Positions 8,140-16,868 of a stretch of 64,000 nt of DNA are shown here, one piece after another. The stretch is taken from positions 3,472,001 through 3,536,000 of the forward strand of contig NZ_AP024660.1 in the NCBI RefSeq assembly GCF_019977395.1. Reading direction: 5' to 3'. This stretch comes from Arthrobacter sp. NicSoilC5 (GTDB lineage Bacteria > Actinomycetota > Actinomycetes > Actinomycetales > Micrococcaceae). The notes beneath the pieces were generated by a model. That model did not search any database, was not told the origin of the DNA, and worked only from the letters and a program-made list of their open reading frames with translations. Every line of letters begins with the position of its first letter. Position 1 is the first letter of the stretch. A program made the position numbers and the translations under genes.

Positions 8140-8229
8140 ATGAGTTGTCGCCAACAATGCGTCGCGATCCACGGCAGGCCGGGCAACGCGGCCCGGGCAC
8201 CGGCTGCCGGCAGAACAGGAGTCCCAATG

Positions 8230-9555
8230 ATGGTGGAAACTTCACAGAGCGCGCCCACTGGCGGCGTGCGCCGTGGTCAGCACACAGGCTTCGGACCTGG
8301 CGCCCGGGAGTGGGCCGGCCCCGGCGCTGCACCTGCCCTCGGTGCCGTGGGAACGGCCGGCGGGCCGCTCGCCGGCGTGCGGGTCCTGGAGCTCGGCTCA
8401 CTGATCGCGGGCCCGTTTGCAGGACGCCAGCTCGCAGACTTCGGTGCGGAGGTCATCAAGATCGAATCTCCCGACCGTCCCGATCCCATGCGTGAATGGG
8501 GCCGGGCCCGGATCGACGGCCACACCCTGTGGTGGTCGGTCCAGTCCAGGGGGAAGAAATGCGTGACGCTGGACCTCAAGTCGCCCCGCGGACGTGAACT
8601 GTTCCTGGAACTCTGCCGGGAAGCCGACGTCATCCTGGAGAACTTCCGCCCTGGAACACTCGAGAAACTCGGGCTCGCCCCCGAGGTGCTGTGGCAAAGC
8701 AACCCGGGCCTGGTCATCGCCAGGGTTTCCGGCTACGGGCAGACCGGACCGGACGCGAACAAGCCGGGCTACGCTTCCGTGGCCGAGGCCCGCGGCGGCC
8801 TGCGCCACCTCAATGGATATCCCGACCAGGCACCGCCACGGACAGGCATTTCGCTGGGTGACAGCCTGGCGTCGCTCTACGCGCTGCAGGGAATCCTGCT
8901 GGCCTTGTACTGGCGGGATGCCAAGGGAGGGACGGGGCAGGTCGTTGACGTGTCCCTCGTGGAAGCATGCTTCTCCCTTTTGGAAAGTGCCGTGCCCGAT
9001 TACGCGGCTGCGGGCGTTGTGCCGGGCCCCAGCGGTTCCGGGCTAAAGGGGATAGCGCCGTCGAATATCTTCCGCTCCAGCGACGGAAAATGGGTGGTGA
9101 TCGCTGCCAACCAGGACTCGGTGTTCGTGCGGCTGGCTGCCGCAATGGGCAGCCCGGAGCTGGCCTCCGACCCCCTCTACAGCAACCACGCATCCCGGGG
9201 AGTCAACCAGGAGGCGTTGGAACAGCTGATCGCCGAATGGGCCGCCGGCTTCGACCACTCGGAACTGGTGGCGTGCCTTGATCGGCACGCTGTTCCCAAC
9301 AGCACTGTGAGTACCATCGAGGACATCTTCGAAGACCCCCAGCTTCGGGCGCGCGGGATGCTGGTGGAAGTTGCCGACGAACAGTTGGGAACGGTGGTCC
9401 AGCCGGGCGTCATCCCCAAGCTGTCCCGGACCAGCGGCGGTATTGCATGGAACGGGCCGCTGGCACCCGGCTCCCACAACAGCGACGTCTACGGGGGTCT
9501 GCTCAACATGAATGTCGAAGAACTGCAGCATGCCAAGGACGAGGGTGCCATCTGA
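8230..9555 (+). CDS. CoA-transferase family III (CaiB/BaiF type)
   Basis: About 441-residue cytoplasmic enzyme moving CoA between carboxylic acids. 'GPLAGVRVLELGSLIAGPFA' opens the fold, followed by 'QLADFGAEVIKIE', and 'RGKKCVTLDLKSPRGRELF', all typical of CaiB. The nucleophilic Asp is expected in the 'GDSLASLYALQGIL' stretch. AGGAG at 8217-8221 fits the ATG at 8230 (8-base spacing) better than 8227. The gene overlaps the HMG-CoA-lyase-like gene by one base, so the two enzymes probably act in sequence: activation of an acid with a donor CoA (for example succinyl-CoA) and cleavage of the product. Members use succinate, glutarate, HMG, itaconate, citramalate and others; which applies is not visible. 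Confidence 0.88.
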   Translation: MVETSQSAPTGGVRRGQHTGFGPGAREWAGPGAAPALGAVGTAGGPLAGVRVLELGSLIAGPFAGRQLADFGAEVIKIESPDRPDPMREWGRARIDGHTLWWSVQSRGKKCVTLDLKSPRGRELFLELCREADVILENFRPGTLEKLGLAPEVLWQSNPGLVIARVSGYGQTGPDANKPGYASVAEARGGLRHLNGYPDQAPPRTGISLGDSLASLYALQGILLALYWRDAKGGTGQVVDVSLVEACFSLLESAVPDYAAAGVVPGPSGSGLKGIAPSNIFRSSDGKWVVIAANQDSVFVRLAAAMGSPELASDPLYSNHASRGVNQEALEQLIAEWAAGFDHSELVACLDRHAVPNSTVSTIEDIFEDPQLRARGMLVEVADEQLGTVVQPGVIPKLSRTSGGIAWNGPLAPGSHNSDVYGGLLNMNVEELQHAKDEGAI

Positions 9556-10484
9556 TGAACGGAATGACGGGAACCGGTACTCCCGGGGGAACAGTCTCAA
9601 TCGTGGACGTCAGTCCCCGGGACGGGCTGCAGAATGAAAAAGTTCCGGTCAGCACCCGCGACAAGCTGCGCCTTATCAACGATCTGATTGCCCTGGGCGC
9701 CAGGCGGATTGAGGCGGTGAGCTTCGTAAACCCCAAAAAGGTTCCGCAAATGGCCGATGCCGATGCCGTCATGGCGGGGGTGCCGCGGGACGCCGGTGCC
9801 AGCTACATCGGCCTGGTGCTGAACACCCGGGGCGCGCACAGGGCCGTGGACGCGGGCGTGGACGAGATCAACTATGTCCTGCCGGTGACCGATGCCTTTG
9901 CAGCGGCCAACCAGAACACGACGGTCGCCGCCGCCCTTGATGCCCTGGAGGAAGTATCCGGAATCGCTGCCTCTGCCGGCATCCCTGTCACGGTCACGGC
10001 CGCCGTCGCCTTTGGCTGCCCGTACCAGGGCGACGTGCCCGGGGAACAAGCTCTTTCGGTCGTCCGCAGCGCACTGCAACGAGGCCAGCTGGCCGAGGTT
10101 GCCTTGGCGGACACCATCGGCTGCGCCGTCCCCTGGCAGGTCAACGGGGTCTTTGCCGCCCTGGCGTCTGAAACGGATGTGGCGCTGCGGGCCCACCTGC
10201 ACGAGACGCGCCACACTGCGTTGGCGAATACCTATGCCGCCATGGCGGCCGGGGTCAAAGTCTTCGACAGTGCCGTGGGAGGCCTGGGCGGTTGCCCCTT
10301 TGCCCCCGGCGCGGCCGGCAATGTTTCCACGGAGGACCTGGCATGGATGCTGGAGCGGGCAGGGTTTTCCACCTCGATTGATCCGCTGGCTGCCACCGAG
10401 CTGGGCCGCTGGATCTGCGCCAAAGTGGAGACCGCGCCGCGCTCGGGGCTCGCCGGCGCAGGAGTGTTCCCCAAGGCTGCGTAG
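9555..10484 (+). CDS. hydroxymethylglutaryl-CoA lyase family enzyme
   Basis: 309-residue DRE-TIM lyase. 'VSIVDVSPRDGLQNE' contains the R-D-G-L-Q-N-E catalytic/metal motif, 'HLHETRHTALAN' carries metal-binding histidines, and 'GGLGGCPFAPGAAGNVSTEDL' is the HMG-CoA lyase signature with its active-site cysteine. HMG-CoA lyase splits HMG-CoA into acetoacetate and acetyl-CoA (leucine/ketone-body path). Some relatives cleave other 3-hydroxyacyl-CoAs, and the partner CoA-transferase suggests the free acid is activated first. ATG at 9555 overlaps the previous stop (TGATG), showing tight coupling. No ribosome site of its own is obvious. Known as mvaB or HMGCL in other organisms. Confidence 0.87.
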   Translation: MNGMTGTGTPGGTVSIVDVSPRDGLQNEKVPVSTRDKLRLINDLIALGARRIEAVSFVNPKKVPQMADADAVMAGVPRDAGASYIGLVLNTRGAHRAVDAGVDEINYVLPVTDAFAAANQNTTVAAALDALEEVSGIAASAGIPVTVTAAVAFGCPYQGDVPGEQALSVVRSALQRGQLAEVALADTIGCAVPWQVNGVFAALASETDVALRAHLHETRHTALANTYAAMAAGVKVFDSAVGGLGGCPFAPGAAGNVSTEDLAWMLERAGFSTSIDPLAATELGRWICAKVETAPRSGLAGAGVFPKAA

Positions 10485-10501
10485 GCCCAGGGGAACACTC
10501 C
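10461..10501 (+). terminator. hairpin at end of lyase gene
   Basis: Perfect 12-bp arms GGAGTGTTCCCC (10461-10472) and GGGGAACACTCC (10490-10501) straddle the stop codon at 10482-10484, with GGC/GCC pairing in the loop. There is no T run, so termination may need other factors; it separates convergent genes. Confidence 0.55.
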
Positions 10502-10539
10502 GCACCGAACTCCCGAACGGCGGCTATCGGCGTCTTTTC

Positions 10540-12048
10540 CTAGCCCCGGCTGCTCCAGGCGGCAGCCTCCATCCCGCCGTCCCTGCCGACCACCGGCAGT
10601 GGCGAGGTCTCGTCCTCAAGGTGGGCCCGCCGTCGTCCGTCACCCTTGATCCACAGGCGGTACGCCAGGACCAGCAGGCCCAGCCACACGGCGCCCACGT
10701 ACAGTGCGATCCGGGTGTCCTCGAACGCGCCCAGCACGGCGATCACCAGCGCCATGAAAGCGATGGTGAGGACAGAGGCGGCAGGCCACCACGGGGAGGG
10801 GAATTCCGAAGCCGGCGGGCCCTTTTGCGCGATTTCCCGCTTCATGGCCACGTGGGACGCCAGGATCATCACCCACACCCAGACGGTGGCGAAGGTGGCG
10901 ATGGAGGCAATAACGAGGAACACGTCTTCCGGGATGACGGCGTTGAGGACCACGCCCACCAGCAGGATCCCGGCCATCATGACCACGGTCATCCAGGGGA
11001 CGCCGTGCCGCGAGACCTTCCCGAAGGCTGCGGGCGCGTGGCCCTGGTTGGAGAGTCCGAAGAGGATGCGGCCGGCCCCGAAGATGTCGCTGTTGATGGC
11101 CGACAGCGCCGCCGTGATGACCACCGCGTTGAGGATGTGCGGTGCGGCCGGGATGCCCAGGCTGCTGAAGATCTGGACGAACGGGCTGCCGCTGGTGCCC
11201 ACCTGGTCCCACGGGAAGAGACTCATCAGGACTCCCAGGGTCAGGACGTAGAACAGCAGCACCCGCACCGGCACCGTGTTGACGGCCTTGGGGATGACCT
11301 TCTTGGGATCTGCTGCCTCGCCGGCTGTGATGCCCAGCGTCTCGATCCCGCCGAAGGCGAACATCACCACGGCGAAGGATGCCAGCAGGCCCTCGAAGCC
11401 GTTCGGGAACAGGCCGCCATGCTCAACGAGGTTGCCCAGGCCGGGCGCCACGGTGGAGTCCGCGGCCTGGAAGCCGAACACGATGATGGCGGCGCCGCCG
11501 GCGATCATGGCAATAATGGCCGCCACCTTGATCAGCGAGAACCAGAACTCCAGTTCGCCGAAGACCTTGACGCTGAGCAGGTTCAAGGCCGCCAGGAAGC
11601 AGATGACGGCCAGGATCCAGATCCAGCGGTCCACCTGCGGGAACCAGAACCCTATATAGATGCTGAACGCTGTGACGTCGGCGATGGCGACGATCGCCAT
11701 CTCGAACACGTACGTCCAGCCGGCCACGAAGCCGGCCAGGGGGCCAAGATAACGGCTCGCATACTGGCTGAAGGAGCCCGACACCGGGTGCCGCACCGCC
11801 ATCTCGCCCAGGGCCCGCATCACCATGAACACCGCGGCGCCGCCGATGATGTAGGCCAGCAGGACGGCCGGCCCTGCCTTTTGAATCGCCGAGGCGGAGC
11901 CGTAGAAGAGGCCCGTGCCGATGGCCGAGCCCAGGGCCATGAAGCGGATGTGCCGGACATTGAGGCCCCTGTTGAGGACTTGTCCGACGACGGCTGCCGG
12001 CTTTTGCGTTTCCACCGGACTTTGGGTCCGGGTTGGGGTGGGTTGCAT
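10540..12048 (-). CDS. amino acid permease (APC superfamily, AAT family), possible histidine permease
   Basis: 502-residue transporter with about 12 transmembrane segments. '[24 protein letters not shown]' is the conserved TM1 signature of the amino acid transporter family (ProY, HutT, GabP, AroP); '[26 protein letters not shown]' and '[16 protein letters not shown]' also match. GAAGGTAA precedes the ATG. The substrate cannot be read, but a GTCT-N8-AGAC dyad 88 bases upstream resembles dyads found at the same distance before the neighbouring IclR gene and hutU, suggesting it belongs to the histidine-utilisation regulon and imports histidine or urocanate. That link is inference. Confidence 0.9.
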   Translation of the reverse strand: MQPTPTRTQSPVETQKPAAVVGQVLNRGLNVRHIRFMALGSAIGTGLFYGSASAIQKAGPAVLLAYIIGGAAVFMVMRALGEMAVRHPVSGSFSQYASRYLGPLAGFVAGWTYVFEMAIVAIADVTAFSIYIGFWFPQVDRWIWILAVICFLAALNLLSVKVFGELEFWFSLIKVAAIIAMIAGGAAIIVFGFQAADSTVAPGLGNLVEHGGLFPNGFEGLLASFAVVMFAFGGIETLGITAGEAADPKKVIPKAVNTVPVRVLLFYVLTLGVLMSLFPWDQVGTSGSPFVQIFSSLGIPAAPHILNAVVITAALSAINSDIFGAGRILFGLSNQGHAPAAFGKVSRHGVPWMTVVMMAGILLVGVVLNAVIPEDVFLVIASIATFATVWVWVMILASHVAMKREIAQKGPPASEFPSPWWPAASVLTIAFMALVIAVLGAFEDTRIALYVGAVWLGLLVLAYRLWIKGDGRRRAHLEDETSPLPVVGRDGGMEAAAWSSRG

Positions 12049-12135
12049 AGAGTTACCTTCTCGTCTTTGGGAGGGGAGCCGCTAACCAGCAGACCATTTC
12101 CGGCCCGTTCGTGATGAGGCTCACGGAGGCTTGGT

Positions 12136-12151
12136 GTCTTCGGTTCCAGAC
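12136..12151. promoter_or_regulatory. candidate hut IclR operator, site upstream of permease
   Basis: GTCTTCGGTTCCAGAC: one half-site matches GTCTGG exactly (on the opposite strand), the other deviates by two bases. It is the weakest of three related 16-bp dyads (others at 13946 and 14956). Confidence 0.4.
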
Positions 12152-12244
12152 TGTGGGCAGTGAGATGCGTTCGACGGCGGCACGCGGATTGACGCGCTGA
12201 GGCACCATCCGCTGCAGAGGGCCTGGCGGCCGGCAGCCCCCGGC

Positions 12245-13921
12245 GTGAATGTCAGTGGGTCGATGGATGATGTGGTTATGGGAATCAGCGGTGGTCTTGG
12301 GGCGGTGTTGGAGGGTGTCCGCGCCTCTGTTGCTGCCCTTGATGCGCTGGAGAAAGAGGACGCTTTCCTGGCTTCCGGGGCTCATGGTGGTGCCGGTGTG
12401 GATATTGGTGCGGGTACGGATGTTTTGCAGCGGCGGTATGGGATCCGGCTGGAACGGCTGGAGCTTATGGCTCGGCTGGAGGCGCAACTGGCTGCGGTGA
12501 AAGCGGAGACCGCTGCTGAGGCAGTGGAGTTCCAGCAGACGATGACGCCGCCGGACGCCTCGATCCAGGACCGCACTTATGCTGACATGTCGGTGGTGGA
12601 GGAGATCGCCGGGGTGCTGACCATCAGCTCCGCGGCCGCGGGCGCTTTGGTGGAGCAGTCACGGCGGATCTGTTCCCTGCCGCCCGTCATGAACGCCTTG
12701 GCCGCGGGCGCGATGTCGTGGCAGCACGCCCGCATCGTTGCGGACGAGACCGAAGGCCTCACCCCGGAGGGCGCGCTAAAGCTGGTGGCGCATTTCTTCG
12801 ACCCTGACGCGCCCAACCCCGCCCGCGGCGCCGCCCCCGGTGAGCTCCTCCCGTCCCGGTTCCGGGCCAAGGTCCGCGGCTGGCGGGAACGCCATCATCC
12901 GGACTCCATCGAGAAGCGGCACGCCAAGGGTGCGGCGGACCGGCGGATGGAATATGTCCCCGACCGGGACGGCATGGCCTGGATCTCGCTGTACCTGCCC
13001 GGGGACACCGCGTGCGCCATCTGGAACCGGACCACCGCCACCGCCCGCGGCCTCCAAGGCCCCGACGAAGAGCGCACCCTCACCCAACTCCGCCCCGACA
13101 TCGCAGCCTCGCTGCTCCTCGGCACCGGGCAGGTTGCGGGTGAACGTTCCTCTGGCACCACCGCGGCCACCGCAAGCACGACCGCGATGGGAAAGGTGCC
13201 CACCCCGCGGGCCGACGTCCTGGTCACTGTGCCGGTGTTCTCCCTCCTCGGAGCGACCGACGAACCAGCAGTGCTGGACGGTTTCGGCCCGATCCCGGCC
13301 TCCATGGCGCGCAAACTTGTCGCCGACGGGGCGGAATCGTTCTACCGGGTCCTGGTCGACCCCCGCGACGGGGCACCGCTGGAGATCGGCCGGAAAAACT
13401 ACCGGCTCACCGAAACCATCAAACGCTGGATCAGGATGCGCGATACCAAGTGCACCTTCCCCGGCTGCACCAACCGCACCCCCGACAACGAAACCGACCA
13501 CCTACAAGCGTGGCAACACGGCGGCACCACCAACGTCAGCAACCTGGCCCAGCTCTGCCCCAAACACCACCGGCTCAAACACCACACCAGATGGACACCG
13601 GACCCGGCCAACAAGAATGAACCACCCGGCTGGACCTCACCCACCGGACGCCACTACAACCCAGAACACCAGGATGCCGAACCAACCCACTGGCCACAAC
13701 AGCTCCTGGCGTTGTTCGGCGACGCCTCGGAACGGGAGACTTCAGCCGGGGCACTGGAGTGGCCGGACGGGTACGTGCCCGAACAGCTCGGCTTGCTTGA
13801 GGAGCTAAGCGTCCCCGACGATCCCGGTCCCTCCGAAACTGAACTGCCGGCTGACCCTTTCCCTGAATGGTCTCTGTTCCTGGACTTTGAGGACCTGGAA
13901 GCGCAGGTTCTCTCGGGCTGA
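12245..13921 (+). CDS. HNH endonuclease, DUF222/13E12 family
   Basis: Up to 558 residues. The N-terminal two thirds is the DUF222 (13E12) helical domain ('QTMTPPDASIQDRTYADMSVVEEIAGVLTISSAAAG' region, then 'MSWQHARIVADET'). The C-terminal part (about residues 395-455) carries the HNH motif: two Cys pairs in 'CTFPGC' and 'LCPKHHRLKH', with 'ETDHLQAWQHGG' and 'NVSNLAQL'. The catalytic His and Asn are intact. These proteins occur in many copies in Arthrobacter and mycobacteria; their role is unknown. The start is uncertain: ATG codons at 12245, 12263 and 12278 are in frame and none has a good ribosome site. No terminal repeats of a mobile element are visible. Confidence 0.85.
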   Translation: MNVSGSMDDVVMGISGGLGAVLEGVRASVAALDALEKEDAFLASGAHGGAGVDIGAGTDVLQRRYGIRLERLELMARLEAQLAAVKAETAAEAVEFQQTMTPPDASIQDRTYADMSVVEEIAGVLTISSAAAGALVEQSRRICSLPPVMNALAAGAMSWQHARIVADETEGLTPEGALKLVAHFFDPDAPNPARGAAPGELLPSRFRAKVRGWRERHHPDSIEKRHAKGAADRRMEYVPDRDGMAWISLYLPGDTACAIWNRTTATARGLQGPDEERTLTQLRPDIAASLLLGTGQVAGERSSGTTAATASTTAMGKVPTPRADVLVTVPVFSLLGATDEPAVLDGFGPIPASMARKLVADGAESFYRVLVDPRDGAPLEIGRKNYRLTETIKRWIRMRDTKCTFPGCTNRTPDNETDHLQAWQHGGTTNVSNLAQLCPKHHRLKHHTRWTPDPANKNEPPGWTSPTGRHYNPEHQDAEPTHWPQQLLALFGDASERETSAGALEWPDGYVPEQLGLLEELSVPDDPGPSETELPADPFPEWSLFLDFEDLEAQVLSG

Positions 13922-13945
13922 GCGTGCCGAGTCCCGGGAGCGTTT

Positions 13946-13961
13946 GTCTGGTATTTCAGAC
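13946..13961. promoter_or_regulatory. candidate hut IclR operator, site upstream of regulator gene
   Basis: GTCTGGTATTTCAGAC, a dyad with half-sites GTCTGG and GTCTGA, ending 97 bases before the IclR gene start. It agrees with a consensus GTCTGG-N4-CCAGAC shared with sites at 12136 and 14956. Confidence 0.5.
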
Positions 13962-14057
13962 GTTAAGGTTCAAAATGAGTCGCCCAGGGCTCCCGGAAGG
14001 ACGCAAGCTTAAGTACGGGATACCGGACAGAGCTAGCCAGAAAGACACTTCCACTTC

Positions 14058-14915
14058 ATGAGCACTGCACTAAGCGCCACAACACTGGGCTCCGCAGCAC
14101 CAAACGCCGAAGCCCGGGCCCCCCGTCCCGCGGCGAAGGCGTCGTCCAAGGTTCCCGCCGCAGAAAACACCCTGCGCATCCTCAAGTTGCTGGCTTCCAG
14201 GCGGGGGCCGATGGCGGCCTCGCAGATTGCCTCCAGCCTGGACCTGCCCCGGTCCAGCGTCTACCACCTGCTGGGGGTGATGGAGGCGAATGGCTTCGTC
14301 CTTCATCTCCACGAGGAGCAGCGGTACGGCCTTGGCATCAGCGCCTTCGAACTCAGCTCCGCCTACTCCCGGCAGGAACCGCTGTCCAGGCTGGGCCGTC
14401 CCCTGCTCGCCAGCCTGGTGGATGCGATCGGCGAGAGCGCCCACCTTGCCGTGCTCCATGGCCGGGACGTGCTGTACATCGTCGAGGAACGGGCCAAGAA
14501 CCGCCCGTCCCTGGTGACCGACGTCGGCGTCCGCCTTCCCAGCCACCTCACGGCCAGCGGCCGCGCCATCCTTGCCGCCCTGCCCAAGTCCCAGGTCCGG
14601 GCGCTCTACCCCAACGCCGCTGCCTTCAGCGCGCGGCACGAGGTGGCGGGCGCCATCATGAAGTACTCGTCGCTTTCCTCGCACCTGGACCAGGTCAGGC
14701 AACGCGGGTATGCCACCGAGCACGGCGAGGTGACTCCGGGCTTCGGTTCCATCGCCGCCGCCGTCACCGACCACCTGGGCTGGCCCACTGCCGCTGTCGC
14801 GGTCACATTCCTGGAAGAGAAGCTGGCCCCGGAGGAATGGCCAGCGCTGGCCGCCCGGGTCCAGAAGGTGGCTGATGAGCTCTCGGTCCGGATCCACGGA
14901 CGCCCCACCAAGTAA
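14058..14915 (+). CDS. IclR-family regulator of histidine utilisation
   Basis: 285-residue regulator with a low-complexity Ala-rich N terminus (about 35 residues), winged helix-turn-helix ('MAASQIASSLDLPRSSVYHL') and IclR effector domain ('SAHLAVLHGRDVLYIVEE', 'RLPSHLTASGRAILAALP'). It sits 156 bases upstream of hutU on the same strand, the usual place for an actinobacterial hut regulator. A related dyad lies ahead of this gene, ahead of hutU and ahead of the permease, consistent with autoregulation and control of the pathway. Histidine or urocanate would be the expected ligand; this is inference. The ribosome site (AGAAAG, spaced far) is weak. Confidence 0.87.
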   Translation: MSTALSATTLGSAAPNAEARAPRPAAKASSKVPAAENTLRILKLLASRRGPMAASQIASSLDLPRSSVYHLLGVMEANGFVLHLHEEQRYGLGISAFELSSAYSRQEPLSRLGRPLLASLVDAIGESAHLAVLHGRDVLYIVEERAKNRPSLVTDVGVRLPSHLTASGRAILAALPKSQVRALYPNAAAFSARHEVAGAIMKYSSLSSHLDQVRQRGYATEHGEVTPGFGSIAAAVTDHLGWPTAAVAVTFLEEKLAPEEWPALAARVQKVADELSVRIHGRPTK

Positions 14916-14955
14916 AAGCTGTCAACCATGACCCCTGGCAGCAGGCCTCGGGCGC

Positions 14956-14971
14956 GTCTGGCATCCCGGAC
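14956..14971. promoter_or_regulatory. candidate hut IclR operator, site upstream of hutU
   Basis: GTCTGGCATCCCGGAC, half-sites GTCTGG and GTCCGG, ending 100 bases before the hutU ATG. It matches the site at 13946 in 12 of 16 positions. Confidence 0.5.
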
Positions 14972-14994
14972 AGCACCCATGCAAAAGCCCTGTG

Positions 14995-15015
14995 AAGCCC
15001 TTCCTGGAGGGGCTT
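14995..15015 (+). promoter_or_regulatory. leader hairpin before hutU
   Basis: AAGCCCTTCCTGGAGGGGCTT can fold into a nearly uninterrupted 9-bp stem (one G-U pair) with a 3-base loop, 56 bases before the hutU start. It has no proper T run. It could be the terminator of the upstream iclR transcript, a transcript-stabilising leader or an attenuator. Confidence 0.45.
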
Positions 15016-15071
15016 TAGTGGATGCAGAACTTCTTTCCTCCGTCAGACACACCACCCAGAAGGAGCCCATC

Positions 15072-16769
15072 ATGGCACCCGCCGATTTCACCACCGGTGC
15101 CCGCCCGGTCAAAGCAGCCCGGGGCACCGAGCTCACCGCCAAGTCCTGGCAGACCGAAGCGCCCCTGCGCATGCTGATGAACAACCTGGACCCCGAAGTG
15201 GCAGAACGCCCCGACGACCTGGTGGTCTACGGCGGCACCGGCCGCGCCGTCCGCTCCTGGGCCGCCTTCGATGCCATCACCCGCACCCTGCAGACCATGG
15301 AAAAGGACGAAACCCTCCTGGTCCAGTCCGGCAAGCCCGTGGGCGTGTTCCGCACCAACGAATGGGCGCCCCGCGTGCTGCTGGCCAACTCCAACCTCGT
15401 CGGCGACTGGGCCACCTGGCCCGAATTCCGCCGGCTCGAGGCCGAAGGCCTCATGATGTACGGCCAGATGACCGCCGGCTCCTGGATCTACATCGGCACC
15501 CAGGGCATCCTGCAGGGCACGTTTGAGACCTTCGCCGCGATCGCCCGCAAGCTCACCGGGGACGAGAACGGCACCCTCGCCGGCACCCTGACCCTGACCG
15601 GCGGCTGCGGCGGCATGGGCGGCGCCCAGCCGCTCGCGGTCACCCTGAACGAGGGCGCCTGCCTGATCGTCGACGTCGACGAATCCCGCCTGCGCCGCCG
15701 CGCCGGCAAGCGCTACCTGGACGAGGTGGAAACCGACCTCGACGCCGCCATCGCCAAGGTGCTCAAGGCCAAGGAAGAGCGCCGCCGCTGGTCCGTGGGC
15801 TACGTGGGCAACGCCGCCGAAGTCTTCCCCGAAATCCTGCGCCGCCACATGGCCGGCGAGCTCACCGTGGACATCGTCACCGACCAGACCTCGGCACACG
15901 ATCCGCTGTCATACCTGCCCGAGGGCATCACCGTGGACGAGTGGCACCGCGAGGCTGCAGCGGATCCGGAAGGCTTCACCAAGAAAGCCCAGGCCTCCAT
16001 GGCCCGCCACGTGCAGGCCATGGTGGAATTCCAGGATGCCGGCGCCGAGGTCTTCGACTACGGCAACTCCATCCGCGACGAGGCCCGCAAGGGCGGCTAC
16101 GAGCGAGCCTTCGAGTTCCCCGGCTTCGTTCCCGCCTACATCCGGCCGCTCTTCTGCGAAGGCCTGGGCCCGTTCCGCTGGGTGGCCCTCTCCGGCGACC
16201 CCGAGGACATCCGTGTCACGGACGAGGCCATCAAGGAGCTGTTCCCCGAGAACAAGCACCTGCACCGTTGGATCGACGCAGCCCAGGAACGGGTGGAGTT
16301 CGAAGGCCTGCCGGCCCGCATCTGCTGGCTGGGCTACGGCGAACGCGCCAAGGCCGGCCTGCTGTTCAACCAGCTGGTCAAGGAGGGCAAGGTCAAGGCC
16401 CCCATCGTCATCGGCCGCGACCACCTGGACTCCGGTTCTGTCGCTTCGCCCTACCGCGAAACCGAGGCCATGGCCGACGGCTCCGACGCCATCGCCGACT
16501 GGCCCATGCTGAACGCCCTCCTGAACACTGCCTCCGGTGCCACCTGGGTCTCCCTGCACCACGGCGGCGGCGTGGGCATCGGCCGCTCCATTCACGCAGG
16601 CCAGGTCTCCGTCGCCGACGGCACCGACCTCGCCGCCGAAAAGCTCGAACGCCTCCTCACCAACGACCCCGGTATGGGCGTCATCCGCCACGCCGACGCC
16701 GGCTACGAGCGGGCCCTCGACGTCGCCAAGGAACGCGGTGTCCGCATCCCCATGCAGGAATTCCGCTAA
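15072..16769 (+). CDS. hutU: urocanate hydratase (urocanase)
   Basis: 565-residue cytoplasmic enzyme converting urocanate to imidazolone propionate, second step of histidine breakdown, using tightly bound NAD+. Hallmarks: '[25 protein letters not shown]', '[22 protein letters not shown]', '[15 protein letters not shown]' (nucleotide-binding glycines) and, near the C terminus, '[20 protein letters not shown]' and '[15 protein letters not shown]'. Full length for the family. ATG at 15072 follows AGGAG (15061-15065). hutH follows after 99 bases that contain a large inverted repeat. Confidence 0.97.
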   Translation: MAPADFTTGARPVKAARGTELTAKSWQTEAPLRMLMNNLDPEVAERPDDLVVYGGTGRAVRSWAAFDAITRTLQTMEKDETLLVQSGKPVGVFRTNEWAPRVLLANSNLVGDWATWPEFRRLEAEGLMMYGQMTAGSWIYIGTQGILQGTFETFAAIARKLTGDENGTLAGTLTLTGGCGGMGGAQPLAVTLNEGACLIVDVDESRLRRRAGKRYLDEVETDLDAAIAKVLKAKEERRRWSVGYVGNAAEVFPEILRRHMAGELTVDIVTDQTSAHDPLSYLPEGITVDEWHREAAADPEGFTKKAQASMARHVQAMVEFQDAGAEVFDYGNSIRDEARKGGYERAFEFPGFVPAYIRPLFCEGLGPFRWVALSGDPEDIRVTDEAIKELFPENKHLHRWIDAAQERVEFEGLPARICWLGYGERAKAGLLFNQLVKEGKVKAPIVIGRDHLDSGSVASPYRETEAMADGSDAIADWPMLNALLNTASGATWVSLHHGGGVGIGRSIHAGQVSVADGTDLAAEKLERLLTNDPGMGVIRHADAGYERALDVAKERGVRIPMQEFR

Positions 16770-16785
16770 CCGAGCCCCAATTCCA

Positions 16786-16847
16786 CATCGATTGCTCCGT
16801 AGGTGCCGTTATGACCCCTCAAAAGGGCCCTTACGGAGCAGTCGATG
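16786..16847 (+). promoter_or_regulatory. long inverted repeat between hutU and hutH
   Basis: Arms of 16 bases, CATCGATTGCTCCGTA (16786-16801) and TACGGAGCAGTCGATG (16832-16847), pair throughout with a single G-U wobble in RNA. The 30-base loop contains a smaller CCC/GGG stem. It ends ten bases before the hutH ribosome site. It has no T run, so it is not an ordinary terminator; a processing site, translational control element or protein-binding site is more likely. Confidence 0.6.
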
Positions 16848-16868
16848 AAACAACACAAGGAACTTAAA

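Noticed and set aside
9892..12114. Open frame of 740 codons on the plus strand
   Set aside because: Overlaps the HMG-CoA-lyase-like gene and runs antisense to the permease; composition is typical of GC-rich shadow frames.
12245..13921. 13E12 HNH gene as an insertion sequence or intron
   Set aside because: No terminal inverted repeats, target duplications or transposase features are visible; the protein is a nuclease-like family, not a transposase.
16845..16868. ATG at 16845 as the hutH start
   Set aside because: It lies within the hairpin arm and lacks a ribosome site, while TTG at 16869 follows AAGGAA at correct spacing.
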